A DNA stretch of 29,620 nt from Actinomortierella ambigua (taxonomy: Eukaryota; Mortierellomycota; Mortierellomycetes; Mortierellales; Mortierellaceae), in contig JAAAJB010000347.1 of NCBI GenBank assembly GCA_016098155.1, positions 8,133 through 37,752 of the forward strand, in the 5' to 3' direction. Below the pieces are notes generated by a model. That model was given only the letters and a program-made list of their open reading frames with translations, made no database searches and was not told the origin of the DNA. Positions within the stretch are counted from its first letter, which is position 1, and each line of letters begins with the position of its first letter. Below, one piece after another: positions 17,624-28,434 of this stretch. Position numbers and translations under genes: made by a program.

Positions 17624-17886
17624 CTGCAGAATAGTTCAAGTGTAACCAGAGAGAGGGAGAGCGTTAGGAAGAGGGTATACAAGATGGGTGTTGTTGTTCA
17701 TGCGCGAAGAAAAAGGCGCACAAAAGAGCGCAAAGAACAAGAATGTAGAGCTGAGCAGCACTTTCGGACGCCCTGTGAGACGACATGTGTTTGGCATCGG
17801 CCAGTCCTCCCCTTTACGCTTCCCTTTCTCCAATGGTAATGATTGACAATGCGCTATATGAAAAAGGCAAAGCGAAGCGTACTTAC
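17624..17886 (-). other. 5'-UTR intron of the large gene
   Basis: On the minus strand a consensus donor GTAAGTACG (from 17886) pairs with an acceptor TATTCTGCAG ending at 17624, leaving only CAC before the ATG at 17620. The 263-nt intron contains no in-frame extension of the protein. Confidence 0.7.
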
Positions 17887-19070
17887 AGCAAGAATGTGAG
17901 GCGGTCCTCACACGACTCAGTTGGTATGGACTTGCTATATCAAAAGCTTCTGAGAAGACAGACACTCCAACGGTCGCCAATCAGTCAAATCTGCTGCTGC
18001 TTTCTTTTCGGAAGAATGGGGCTGACAGCAAGACTGGAAACCTCTTTGCTACCTCTTTGCTACCTAAAAAAAAAAGTCGGCCAAGGTGCCGCAGAGTGGA
18101 AAGAAGGCAGGGTAGGGGCTGATGTTAGTGTAAGGCTATAGTTTCTGGAACACATGCGGCGCTCGAGTGTCTGACACGCGACTAGTGAAACGAAGGGTAC
18201 AGGGGTGGTGGTGGAGGACAGCTTTACCGAGCGGTGGGAAAGTGACAATCTGTATTCTCAGTGCAGTGGGAATGAGAGGCGAATCTGGAGAGACAGGGTC
18301 AATGACCCTGGGAAGAAGAGAGTGGAATGGAGAGAGGTGAAAGTTGACAAATGATGAGGAGTCGAGGGAGAAAAAGAATGCGAGAGCGAGATTCTGCACT
18401 TTCCCCCCACAACGCCCACAACACGAGAGCCCTTAGTGAGGAGGTGGAGAGAAAAAAAATAAAGGCAGGCCAGGGCAAAATGTAAACCCTATTGCTTAGA
18501 GTGCTTTTGTCCACTCTCTCGGTGTAGCGTTCCTCACACGCGCAGTTACCACTCTGCTCTTTGACACATATACACACACTATCTCTCTTTCTATCTCTGT
18601 CTTCTTCTCCTCTCCTCTCCTCTCCTCTCTGGCCTCTCCGCGCGCTCTCTTTCTTGTACCCCCTCCCCCCGCCCCCTGTCATCCTCCTCCTCGGCTTCGT
18701 TTCTTCGTCACGAGCTGTGCGCGTATCCTCGGTTCTCAACCTAATCCAAGCCGAACACTCTCGACCATACTGCCCTGGAAGGGTGAAACGCCAAGGCCTG
18801 CCAGAAAAACGGAGCGTATCATTTGAAGGGCATTTTGTTCACACACCCAACCTTCATGCTCGAGAATCGACGTGACAAATACACTTTCTCCTCTCCTCCG
18901 CCCCTCGGTCCCTTCTTTCCCCCCTGTGCAGGAATGCAGAGCAATTGCCTAGTTTCCCTCTCCCCCCCCCCCCCAACGTAAAAGGTCGATGTATGTAGGA
19001 AACACAAGCTCTCACTGGTCCACCCCCTCCATCTCCACATTGAGTGAGAGATCTGTGCTTTTTGTTCAGT
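17887..19070. other. Intergenic region: promoter of the large gene and 3' end of the RapGAP gene
   Basis: The 1.2 kb include pyrimidine- or purine-rich runs (CTCTCCTCTCC near 18610, a 12-C run near 18963) typical of promoters in this window. ORFs of 60-146 codons here are low complexity and I do not call them genes. Confidence 0.45.
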
Positions 19071-21517
19071 TTAAGCGTTGTATCTTTTAAGCTCACTGTA
19101 TCCTCCACATCGTTCGATTACTTCTTGGAGAAGGGCCTCACGCGTTCGGAGTATTTGGTTGGCAAATGCCTCGGCGCGGTATGCCGCTCGCTCTCCGTTG
19201 ATTACTATCGTGGAGGAGAATGGGATGATGATGAACATAAAGATGGAGATGGAGAAGAGGGAAGGGAGATGAAGAAGAGGAATACGAAAAGGGTGGAAAG
19301 AGCCACAAGGGAAAGGAGGAACGAGATGAGTTGTCAGTCAATACAAGGTACCTTCATTTCTTCTCTCACTCTCACTCTCACTCTCTCTATCTCTTGCAAA
19401 GGGGGTAGTGTATCATTGTGCATGTACAAAAAAAAACAATGACAATGAAGAGGAGCACGTACACTTCCAGAGTAGTAAATCGCGCGACTCTCTAGTCCTT
19501 TCGAAGAGCGAAGGAAAGTCAAATGGCGCAAAATTGCTAATGCCCTCCTTGGCGGCGATGGCTATCCGGTATGCAGTATGTTCTGGCTGAGGGCGAACAA
19601 TGCAGACAATGTCTATATGTATGTGTAGAGTAGACAAATGGCGGTATGGGTGTGAGACATGACGCAGACAACATAGGCCGCAATGCGAGTCAAAAACGCC
19701 TTGATGTCTTTCCCCCCTGTCTCTCCTTCCTCTCCCTCCCTCACTCTCTCCACCTTACGGGTTTGCTTTGAGCGAATAGTTGACAGATCGACCTCGCCAT
19801 CGCCCTCTTGAAACACGATAACAACCTATGGAGGATTACAGTAAAGAAAAAAAAAAGACATGGTTGTCAGTGCACGCGCCCACACATAGAAAGGGTGCTT
19901 ATCTCTTCCTTCGTTTCATAAACGCACAATGTCGTTGCCTATGAATCGCCTCCGTTCGATTTGTTGACGATCACGCGGGTTGAAAGGAATCAAGGACGCG
20001 CAATGGAACATGATCTGGTTGGAGCGCCAGGAGGCGACAAAGGATTCTTTGCCAGTGGTGTCCCCTAACGATGGATGCAGGGGGGGAGCGAGGGGAGGGG
20101 GAGGAGTAGAGATATGAAAGGCCGCAAGTCATTAGCAATGCATAGAGCTCCATCCCTCTAGAGGGGGTTGTTTCAACAAGGTAAGCAGTGTACATCTTGG
20201 TCTCGGTCAGACTACCTTTGACATCAAGTCCGCCGCGGTATCCTTGCCATCCTTGGAGGCGGACAGGGTCACCCAGCCAATGCAGAAATTCTGAGAACGC
20301 CGGCGATACTACGAGGGAAGCAGGAAGGGAAGGGTGTCGAGAGGGTACGTATGTAGTGCGTTTTTGTTTAAGGAGACAGAAAACAACAAGACGAGAAAGG
20401 GTAAGAAGGCTATCGTTCTCTTCATACATACAACCATTGAACAAAAAGATGCATGAATGAATGGGCCGCAATCGGGTTTGTCCGTCGTCCTCCCCCTGTC
20501 TGTCCCTCCGTCACTGTGCTTCGGGATGCTCTGCTCCCCTTGTGTTCCCCACCCTAATACACCTTTTTGTTCTTCCTCCTTTCCCCCTCCCCCCAAAAAA
20601 AACCCCCCCCCCTCTCTCTCTCCCTCCAAGATCCACCACATCGCACGAGGGTTCTATCGATCCATCCTTCCAGTGGTCCTTGCCAACTAATAGGGTGGGA
20701 TGCTCATTCGACCCACAGAAGCATTTCATCGTAAGAGCAGCTCAACTTTCTTTTTCATCCTCGTCGCAACATCGAACCACATGCATGTAGACACAAAAAT
20801 AATGTCACAAAAGATAGAGTCGGGCTGCCTTCCGCTCTTTTTTTTTTTTTTGTTCAGCTCGTCTTTCTTTTTTTTTTTTTTTACCAGTTTCGTTGGCTAG
20901 GGCTTGTTGCTCAGTGGTCTGGTCGGAGAAAAGATGGATCACCCCAATCTTGTGGCTGCGAACAATTTGGCGTTCTTCAATGTGCACGAGCTCCTTGACG
21001 AGATCAGGGTGCTGACATGCGCGCATGCTTTGCATTGGCAACGTCGGGCAGGCCCTGGCCACAATCGACTGCATGGACGGGGGTCCAAACAGAAGCCGTC
21101 GTATGCATGATGTGGTTCCGATCGTCAATGGCACCTCGATCCTGTCGCAGCCCTAATTTTTTTTGTTTTATGCATTTGTGCAATTGGTCCGTTAGTGCCA
21201 GTTCCTTTGTTCTTTTGTGGAAAAGAAAAAAAAAACGTGTGGTGTGCACGATAGAAGGGGGGAAAAGGAGGAAGAAGCAGAGCAAGTGTGGGGGTAGGGG
21301 TTTCTTGTTTGTATTGTGTGGATGTGTGCGTTGGCCAACGAACTTGACTCCGTTATTTCCTACAGTGCAGGTGTGAGAAGAAACGAACAAGACCAAACAG
21401 GGCGAGGAGTGAGAGTTGCGATACCTACATGGCGGGTTCTGACAAGAAGGCGGAAGCAGCTTTCATCATCGTCTCTCCGGATAGAGACAATCGCTGGCCC
21501 AACCGTGGGCGAAGATG
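19071..21517 (-). CDS. RapGAP-domain GTPase-activating protein (3' part resolved, 5' part uncertain)
   Basis: Six exons join in phase: 21011-20885, 20308-20216, 20064-19928, 19825-19759, 19612-19463 and 19204-19071. They read through HPDLVKELVHIEE, HKIGVIHLFSDQTTEQQ, FLHWLGDPVRLQGWQGYRGG, DTTGKESF, NQIMFHCASLIPF and RRRFIGNDIVVIVFQEGDGE. Then come HIVCIVRPQPEHTAYRIAIA, RDLLLWKLINGERAAYRAEA and the end CGGYSELKRYNA. This is the RapGAP fold in order, including the GNDIV segment that carries the catalytic asparagine thumb, so it should accelerate GTP hydrolysis on a Rap/Rheb-type GTPase. An upstream exon near 21517-21429 reads SSPTVGPAIVSIRRDDDESC and FRLLVRTRH, the usual N-terminal side of the domain. 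The link between 21429 and 21011 is unresolved because two frames look plausible. The gene probably extends to about 21850 or beyond. Confidence 0.85.
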
Positions 21518-22307
21518 CTACAATAGTGGAATGATCTTATTTTTATGGTTTCGAAGAACAAAAAGCAAGCATCCTCGTTAGCGAAGAAAGGAACCAGATC
21601 GCCACCAACATGAGCTTTTTTTTTCTCGATCAAGAATAGACAAACACCATGCAGACCCAACAAAGAGTACATACTATATGGATAGAAGTGGCTCAGAAAG
21701 TAGTTGAGGTGGCACTCTAGGTCCTGGAGGTGAGCTGATGAGAGGCCACTGGACGGAAACGAATGGGACGATGGAGCACCGCAGGGGTGGATGGGGTGGA
21801 ATGAGGTTGCATGGCAGCTCTTCTTTTCAATTGCTGTCATGAATGGCGATGAGGTGGAACAGAGCGAAAGGACAAAACGGTGGACACACTGGACAGGCAA
21901 GAGAAACATATGCCGCAAAAGAAACCCCCTCCAGCACGAATTAAGAGGTATAGACAAAGAGAACGATAACAGGATGGCGGCAAAAGAGAAAAGACAAGAG
22001 AGCGGGAGGGTGAGAGGGTGAAAGAGGAGAGATGAAGTGTGAGCGAGAGTGAGAGAGAGAGAGAGTGAGTGAGAGAGAAAGAGAGAAAGACCGAATAGGA
22101 GAGCAACCCGGACTTGATGTTCTTGCAGGGGTGCTGTGCCCGAGGAGACAAGAGACAGAGAGAGACAGAGTAGGGGGGGGGAGGGACAGAGGAAGGAGGG
22201 AGGCAGAAAAGAGGAGCTACAGTGTGCGTGGATTTGAATGGATGTGAGTCGCGATCGTTTCCACACACACCCCCACACACACAGGCATGCAGACGAAGGA
22301 GAAAGAG

Positions 22308-22332
22308 AGTGAGTGAGTGAGTGAGTGAGTGA
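22308..22332. repeat. (GTGA)n microsatellite
   Basis: Tandem GTGA units are embedded in a longer GA-rich tract, the same motif as at 443-467. Confidence 0.85.
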
Positions 22333-22988
22333 GAGAGTGAGATTGAGTGAGTGAGAGTGACCGAGGGTGGGCGAGAGAGACAATCTGGTAGCCGGCTTTC
22401 TTGTTTACCCATGCAGCCTGGCAGCAAGTAGCCCAGAACATCAGCAGCATGCTGCTGTTGCTACTGATGTAGACGGAGACAACCACCCACAGTTGGATCG
22501 CTGATGCTGATGGGGTGGACAAAACGGCGCAGGACAAGCACACTGCGCACCCTCCCTTCTCTTCTGCGTCCAGTAACTGTCTACCATCCCGCTAAGGACG
22601 CGGTCGTCTCAGAAACATAGCACCTGACGCGACAGCGTAGGAGATTTTGGAGTACCAAGGTGCCCCAGATCCAGCTGGACTCTAGGGCGGCCAGGGGAAG
22701 AAGGGGGGGGGGGAGGGATATGACTGCTGATCCAACAAAAGTACACCTGGCAGGAGCATGGCAGGAGCTCTCACATCGACATAGCCCAGACTTTTTTTAT
22801 GTCCAGCGGACGAAGATATTAATTTAAAAAAAACAGGGCATGTACCATGCGAGGGATACCTGGACAACCAGCATCAGAGGCACTCAAGTGAGTTGACGTG
22901 ACAATCCAAGACATGAAGACGAGGGCACCAGCAGCAGCAGGCAACGGCACGCACCAGGCAGTTATGACAGACCCAGATATAATTACAG

Positions 22989-23000
22989 TACAGTACTGTA
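22989..23000. other. 12-bp perfect palindrome TACAGTACTGTA
   Basis: The palindrome lies between the presumed starts of two divergent genes, preceded by a further ACAGTA. It could be a dimeric regulator site, but a single occurrence is weak evidence. Confidence 0.35.
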
Positions 23001-23083
23001 CCCACTATCAAAAAAGCCAACCAATATAACAAGGTTGAACCTTCATTCTCCCCTTTCATACTCAATCTGTTAGAGTCGCTCAC

Positions 23084-24122
23084 TTAGTTGGCCGCTCTTT
23101 GCTCATTCACTCTTTTCAACTCTCTGACCTTTATATTTTTCTGGCTGTCTCTCTCACTACTCACACCTTCTGCTCTATTTGCCATACTCGTCATTTCATT
23201 GTATGTAGCTCTTCATCTCTTCTTTTTTTTTTGTTCTTCTTCTTCTCTCTTTCTCTCTTTTCTTGTCTTCTCCAGCTCACCCCTTCCTTCACCTCCTCCC
23301 ATCCCTGGACCATAATTCGAGAGAGACAGACACTCTCTTCCCTTCCTCTCTCTTCAACTCCATCCGCTCGTCAACACTCTCCCTCCCTCCCTCCTTCCTT
23401 CCTTCATTTCCCACCACATCCTCGACCTCACCTCACCCTCGCTCCCATTCCACGCCTTTCGCGGCCTTTATTTTCCGACTCTTCTCCTCGCTTCTCCCCT
23501 CCCCCCTCCTCTCCTCTCTTCTCTCTCTCTCTTCCTCTTTTCTTTGTCCTTCCGTGGTGAGTCTCCTATGCGACTTCCTCCTCCCTTTCTTTCCTCACAG
23601 TACATACCACCCCCATGCAACCGTTGGCCCTTGGGCAGAAACAGACAATATATCAGGAACCGTCAATTGATTGGGGCAACGATAGTGCGCCATTTCATCA
23701 AACAGGAACATTGGTCGAGACAGACCAATAATGAACAGCTGAAAAATTGGTTTGTCAATGTACAACCGAAAAACAACATCGTGCTACCCTACAGACAGAC
23801 AGCCAGCTCTACACTGCACCCTTTTTTTCCATCCAATCCTCCTATGCATGTGGAGGGGGACAAAGACAAATCGATTGTCTTCAAGAGACAAACACACAAA
23901 CACACAAAAACAGGGCGTATTCAAATATGAGGGCAATATGCATATGCTGCATTGTTAATTACTTTGGATTCAGTAGCCGCCCTCGTTTCCTTTTCCTGTC
24001 CCTGTTCCTTTTGTCCCTCGGCTATCGTCTAGTCAGCAGTGTTACAACCGTTCTTCTCTTTTCTCTCTCTCTCTCTCTCTCTCTATCCTTCTCTCATTTC
24101 TCTCACTATCTCCTTCCAGAGG
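23084..24122 (+). promoter_or_regulatory. Pyrimidine-rich upstream region of the membrane-protein gene
   Basis: Long CT-rich tracts (23215-23280, 23320-23560, 24055-24087) resemble fungal promoter and leader regions. The ORFs over it are runs of Ser, Leu, Phe and Pro from these tracts and are not called as genes. Confidence 0.5.
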
Positions 24123-24406
24123 GTAAGAGAGACAGACAGAAAGAGAGACGGACAGACAGACAGAGAGAGAGGGAGAGAGAGAGTTGGATATTTTCGTATA
24201 CAGCTCTATACTGCTCAGCTTTAGAGTGCTGCTTTCTGATTAACTTTGCTCCGATATCCCCCTCTCTCAATGGAAACGCTAAATCGTGTTTGGCGCTTGC
24301 CCAATTATTGCTACTGCTGCACTAGACTAGTTGCTAATGCATACCACCTCTTCTTCCCACACACACTCCTTCCCCCACCCCCTCTCTCTTCCTCTTTCGC
24401 TCATAG
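24123..24406 (+). other. Probable 5'-UTR intron of the membrane-protein gene
   Basis: A GTAAGAGAG donor at 24123 and a pyrimidine-rich acceptor CGCTCATAG ending at 24406 bound a 284-nt intron, leaving 22 nt before the ATG at 24429. This would remove the upstream in-frame codons. Confidence 0.55.
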
Positions 24407-24428
24407 GAAGAGATCCCTAGTCAAGGTC

Positions 24429-27326
24429 ATGAAGACTTCCTCGATTATCGCCTTGCTGGCGACTGGTCTAGTGCCCCTAGCCTCGGCCAACATCAACTTT
24501 GCAGCTGTCCCCACCACCGCTCCCTATTCTCCAGGCGCCCGTATTGCCCTTACCTGGACATATCAGCCCACAGTGAAGCCCGGAGAGGTCCTCAACCTCG
24601 ACCCGATCAACCTCTATCTCAAGGCTCAAACTGGTCAGACCTACCATTTGCAAAAGGGTGTCAACCAGCAAGCTTTAAACATTGTCATCACCATCCCGGC
24701 CAATGCCACTGGTGGACCACACCACGTGGAGGCCGATTACACAGAGACTGCCAACAACAGCGCGAAGAGCGCCAGGACCGGTTGGTTTACCGTCACTGGC
24801 GACCCTGTCACGACAACCGCCCGAGTTCCTTCGACAACAGCCACGTCAACGGACGTTGACGTGCCCACCAGCTCCCCCGATTCCAACACCGGTGCTGGCA
24901 AGGAGAAGAGCGATGGTATGTCTGCAGGCGCTCTCGCTGGCATCATTGGCGGTGTTGTTGTTCTCTTGCTCTTGGTGGCTCTCATTTTCGCTTGTCGTTA
25001 CCGCCGTCGAAACCGTGCGACGGCCGCGGAATCCCGGGGAATGGACGATAAGAAATCTCGCGGAGGCGACTATAGTTCCAAGGACCAGGACAAGGAGGTC
25101 CTGACCATGGCCCCTGTCCACAATGAACCTGTTACACCTCCTGGCCCCAAACGTGAGCCCTATGACCAGTTCCCGCCCTTCCCTCCGCATTCGCCTCAAC
25201 AGCACCAACATCAGCAACAACAACAGCACCAACAACAACATGAACAACATCAACAGTTCCAGCATATGCACGGTGGAGCACCCATGGAGTCACGAGGAGG
25301 CCAAAGTCCCCGTCAAACTCCTCGCCAGGGACCTGCCAATCCATTCGAGTCTGAGCACGAGCAACGTCCACCACACCTCCAACCTTCCCAACAACAACAG
25401 CAAGGACGTATGCCGCCCATGAACCAAGGGGCCTCGCCACGTATGTCACCTCGCATGCCTCACCACCAGTACGAACCTCCTGCCCTTCCACCTCATCTCC
25501 AACAACAGCAGCAGCAGAATCAACATATGCAGGCACGACCTGGAATGGGCCCTCCCCCTCCTTCTCATCAGCAGCAGCAAAACCCCTTTCAAAATCAGAA
25601 TGGCCGCCGATCCTTCGAGTCTGAAATTGAGTCAGCCTACGATCCCACCCACATGCGTCCTCACCCTGAGACACATGGTGCCTACCCAGCTCCTCCGCCC
25701 GCTCGCTCCGGTAGCAGTGGTCGCATGCCTCATGATGCTCGGCCGCTCAACCAAGCACGGAGCCAACAGGACCTGCATGGTCAGGCACAGTCTAACGAGG
25801 AGCGTCAGGCTCTTGCGGCGGCTGCGGCAGCAGCTGCTACATCGCCAACGCAGACACCTCGCCAGCCTTACTCGCCTCAAATAGCCCAGCGACAGCTCCA
25901 GCGTACAGAGTCTGGTCGTATGCGCGAGATTGAGATGCAACCTCTGGAGATTCAGCAACATCACTTGGCCCAACAGCAAAAGGTTGCTGAGCGCCAGCAG
26001 CGCGCTCAAAGCCCACTTGTTTCTCATCAAAAAGCATTGGCTCCAGGTCAAGTCTTGAACGTTCAGCAACAGGACCACCAACACCACCCATCACCAGTGT
26101 CGCCTCCACCTCTGCAGCATGCCCCGATTATTCCCTCTCCCCTTGCCAACAACGTTCCTATCCCACCATCTTCTCAACCTCAACAGCCCCTTCAGTCCCA
26201 AGCTCAGGCACAAGCTCCGGCTCAACCCCAGCCTCCATCAAAGTTTGACCCCACCCAATACGATGATAAGGCCGAGCTTCAGGACGATGATGATGCGAGC
26301 CGCCAGCCGTACAATGGATACCGTGACACCATCTTTGGTGCCTATGCTGACGCGCGCGCTCATGACTCGGATTCGGACGATGGTGAGGATGACGGTCTCC
26401 GTAGAGTCCCAGCTATTCCTGCAAACATTGCTAACCAGCCTGGTGTGCAAGGTCAACAACCACCTAGCAAGGCCCGAGATGACCACGTCGAGGGAGCCCA
26501 AGTTCAGCGCAAAAAGTCGGTCAAGTTTACAGGTGTGCCCACGACCGGACCAATCGTCCTCGATGGACCCGAGGCGGCTGCTCAGCATCAAGCGCAGCGT
26601 CAGCAGCGACTTCAGGAGCATCAGAATCACCAGGACTACCACTCGGAGGAGGATGAGGACGACGATGACGACTATGACGACGACGATGATGAGGACAATG
26701 TCAAGAATCGGATGATGCAGAGGGAAACCGGCTCAAGCCCATACCAGAACGCTGAGCTTTCGCCCAGCCTCGACAATGTTGCCGCCTTTGGTTCCGAAGA
26801 TGGCTTTTACGAGGACGTGTTGGCGGCAGTGGAGAAGTCGACGGTGGTGCCGGCGCCGCCGTCTACTTCTTCCTCTACATTCCAGATTGCGCCTCCGCCA
26901 TCGACCCCAATGCCTCCTCCACCACAGCACCAGCCATTTGTGCCACCCCCGCCACCACTGGCGCCACCATCGCCCACGTCGTCGTCGCATATCCAACAGC
27001 ACGTCCCGCCACCTCCTCAGGGTCAACATCTGATGGCGAGCAAGCCAGTTGAGCACGAGTCCTTTGGCGCTCCTTCGCCTCGTATGGCGCCTCGCCCACC
27101 AGGCCTTGCAAAGAGCTCTTCGCCGACCCCGTATTATCAGGACGGTGGTCATCGCCAAGGCGGTGATGGTGGCTCGCCCACGTCGCCGCAGTCCTCGTAC
27201 TCTCAGCCACCCTCACCGACGACGCGTCGCGCCTATGCTCAGCCGCCTCCTCCACCTCCAGTGACGGCCAACCCTCGTGTCAACCAGGTCGAGAAGGATG
27301 CTGCCTATGAGAACTCGCTCCTGTAA
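24429..27326 (+). CDS. Type-I membrane protein with Kre9/Knh1-like ectodomain and long Q/P-rich cytoplasmic tail, 965 aa
   Basis: The start at 24429 gives a signal peptide MKTSSIIALLATGLVPLASA (1-20). Residues 21-125 (APYSPGARIALTW, NLYLKAQTGQTYHL, IVITIPANATGG) resemble the Ser/Thr-rich Kre9/Knh1-type N-terminal domain of fungal cell-wall proteins, with N-glycosylation sites at NAT and NNS. A Ser/Thr stalk (126-165) precedes one transmembrane helix (about 166-189, AGALAGIIGGVVVLLLLVAL), then RYRRRNR on the cytoplasmic side. The roughly 770-residue tail has poly-Gln/His and Pro-rich blocks, an Asp/Glu run coded near 26645-26697, a short KKSVKFTGVPTTG motif, and ends EKDAAYENSLL. The layout recalls Mid2/Wsc cell-wall sensors, but the tail is far longer. 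An in-frame ATG at 24246 is rejected because the signal peptide begins at 24429 and an intron acceptor lies between. Confidence 0.85.
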   Translation: MKTSSIIALLATGLVPLASANINFAAVPTTAPYSPGARIALTWTYQPTVKPGEVLNLDPINLYLKAQTGQTYHLQKGVNQQALNIVITIPANATGGPHHVEADYTETANNSAKSARTGWFTVTGDPVTTTARVPSTTATSTDVDVPTSSPDSNTGAGKEKSDGMSAGALAGIIGGVVVLLLLVALIFACRYRRRNRATAAESRGMDDKKSRGGDYSSKDQDKEVLTMAPVHNEPVTPPGPKREPYDQFPPFPPHSPQQHQHQQQQQHQQQHEQHQQFQHMHGGAPMESRGGQSPRQTPRQGPANPFESEHEQRPPHLQPSQQQQQGRMPPMNQGASPRMSPRMPHHQYEPPALPPHLQQQQQQNQHMQARPGMGPPPPSHQQQQNPFQNQNGRRSFESEIESAYDPTHMRPHPETHGAYPAPPPARSGSSGRMPHDARPLNQARSQQDLHGQAQSNEERQALAAAAAAAATSPTQTPRQPYSPQIAQRQLQRTESGRMREIEMQPLEIQQHHLAQQQKVAERQQRAQSPLVSHQKALAPGQVLNVQQQDHQHHPSPVSPPPLQHAPIIPSPLANNVPIPPSSQPQQPLQSQAQAQAPAQPQPPSKFDPTQYDDKAELQDDDDASRQPYNGYRDTIFGAYADARAHDSDSDDGEDDGLRRVPAIPANIANQPGVQGQQPPSKARDDHVEGAQVQRKKSVKFTGVPTTGPIVLDGPEAAAQHQAQRQQRLQEHQNHQDYHSEEDEDDDDDYDDDDDEDNVKNRMMQRETGSSPYQNAELSPSLDNVAAFGSEDGFYEDVLAAVEKSTVVPAPPSTSSSTFQIAPPPSTPMPPPPQHQPFVPPPPPLAPPSPTSSSHIQQHVPPPPQGQHLMASKPVEHESFGAPSPRMAPRPPGLAKSSSPTPYYQDGGHRQGGDGGSPTSPQSSYSQPPSPTTRRAYAQPPPPPPVTANPRVNQVEKDAAYENSLL

Positions 27327-27637
27327 TTCAACAATCAAACACACATCTCCTCGCTAAGAATACATTCGTCAAAAGTTTTAACATATTATATAAAGCAACC
27401 GTTGTCGTGCGGCGCCATTTCATCTCGTCTAGAACGATATTTTAGTCTCATTGGTTTCATACTTCATTCTCTGCCTCGCCCTTCCTATCCCCATCGCTCC
27501 AAATGAAATGAATGTCTTTTCGTTCTGATACACGTACACTTATGACACACCTCGAATGCTAATATGAAAGTAAAAGACGAAAGAAATAGAAGGATGAGAA
27601 AGAAAATCGTCTTTCTTCTCCCAGTATCAGATTTCGT
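27327..27637. other. 3' flank of the membrane-protein gene
   Basis: AT-rich sequence (ACATATTATATAAAGC near 27380) follows the stop and probably includes the polyadenylation region. No canonical AATAAA or gene is seen. Confidence 0.45.
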
Positions 27638-27653
27638 CTACCCCAATATCATT

Positions 27654-28250
27654 TTAATGTAGTCCTCCGCAATGCAACCGAGAACCCTACAAATAACATT
27701 AGAATCTTGAATCTTTACAAAAGAGCATGTCAACAGTGAATATTCAGACTCACTCGGGGCGGAGGAGGAGCTACAGGGATACATGAGAAACTGGAAAAAC
27801 CGTTGATACTGTCTTTCCTATCCTTTGCCAGGTGCGACTGAAGGCGACGCCATTCATGTATTTGCTTTGTATCCGCACACTAATCGCCTCGTTCCACTAT
27901 CTATGCAGTAAGGAAAAGCAACGAAGAGATGTTCGATCATGACTGCTCGTCATCCACAGCCACCATCCAGCTCTGCACAAACCACTTTTCCCTGGTTTGG
28001 AAGAGTAAAAAAATCATTGTCTTTGGGCTGGTAAAAGGTTAAACACGTTTTACAGGGGTCCTACGGCTAATGCAAGGCCCTTCCAAGGATGCGCCAACGA
28101 GGAGGTGGTGTTCATCGCATCAGACACCTGTCCTGTGTCCGACAGGGGCTGCTGAAGCGGATGGGAAGAGAGTGAACCTGATAATCCACTCTCTCCATCA
28201 TGCCAGGAAGAGATGGAGCAGAGAAAGTGCCGACGGTGTGGGTGCAACAA
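27654..28250 (-). CDS. Low-confidence minus-strand gene or gene remnant
   Basis: A 126-nt open segment (27879-27754) reads DTKQIHEWRRLQSHLAKDRK and CIPVAPPPPR, bounded by a TTAG acceptor and a consensus GTGAGT donor. A following exon from 27686 after TTTGTAG would close the frame after eleven codons (27654). Further upstream, 28250-28050 is open and ends KGLALAVGPL plus stop, in a frame I cannot join to the first. No family is recognised. Confidence 0.25.
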
Positions 28251-28412
28251 AAATCAGGTGAATACCATCTCCCCTCTTCGCTTTCAGCCTGAGCTAGCCA
28301 GCAGTTACTCAGGTGATCCTCCAGGCTCGAGAAAGAACTGGCTCTAGTCCACGATTAGCCCTGTAACCCTGTGGTACATGGAACTGATTAGCGGGAGAGG
28401 GCTACAGAGCTC

Positions 28413-28434
28413 TTTTTTTTTTTTTTTTTTTTTT
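28413..28434. repeat. Homopolymer T run (22 nt)
   Basis: Twenty-two consecutive T residues on the plus strand. It may be the A-tail of a retroposed sequence on the minus strand, but no retroposon body was recognised. Confidence 0.8.

Larger units (their letters stand above)
21700..23083 (-). other. Probable N-terminal exons and introns of the RapGAP gene, frames unresolved
   Basis: Minus-strand splice-like signals are frequent: a GTATGT donor after LECHLNYFLSHFYPY (near 21676), GTAAAC after a segment near 22408-22450, and a poly-pyrimidine acceptor ending at GTCCAG near 22682. Several short stretches look coding, but in more than one frame, so I give no exon model. A possible start is ATGTCTTGG near 22915. 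Low-complexity GA/CT tracts fill 22020-22380. Confidence 0.35.

Noticed and set aside
21466..22383. A 305-codon minus-strand ORF
   Set aside because: Most of it translates CT/GA simple repeats into Ser, Leu and His runs. Only short parts near 21676-21840 look coding, and these fit better as exons of the RapGAP gene.
23088..24325. Several plus-strand ORFs of 60-190 codons
   Set aside because: They are translations of pyrimidine tracts in the promoter and leader of the membrane-protein gene; mutually overlapping and without domains.
24246..24428. Upstream in-frame start of the membrane-protein gene
   Set aside because: It would bury the signal peptide 61 residues inside the protein, and a CTCATAG acceptor at 24406 suggests the codons are intronic or UTR.
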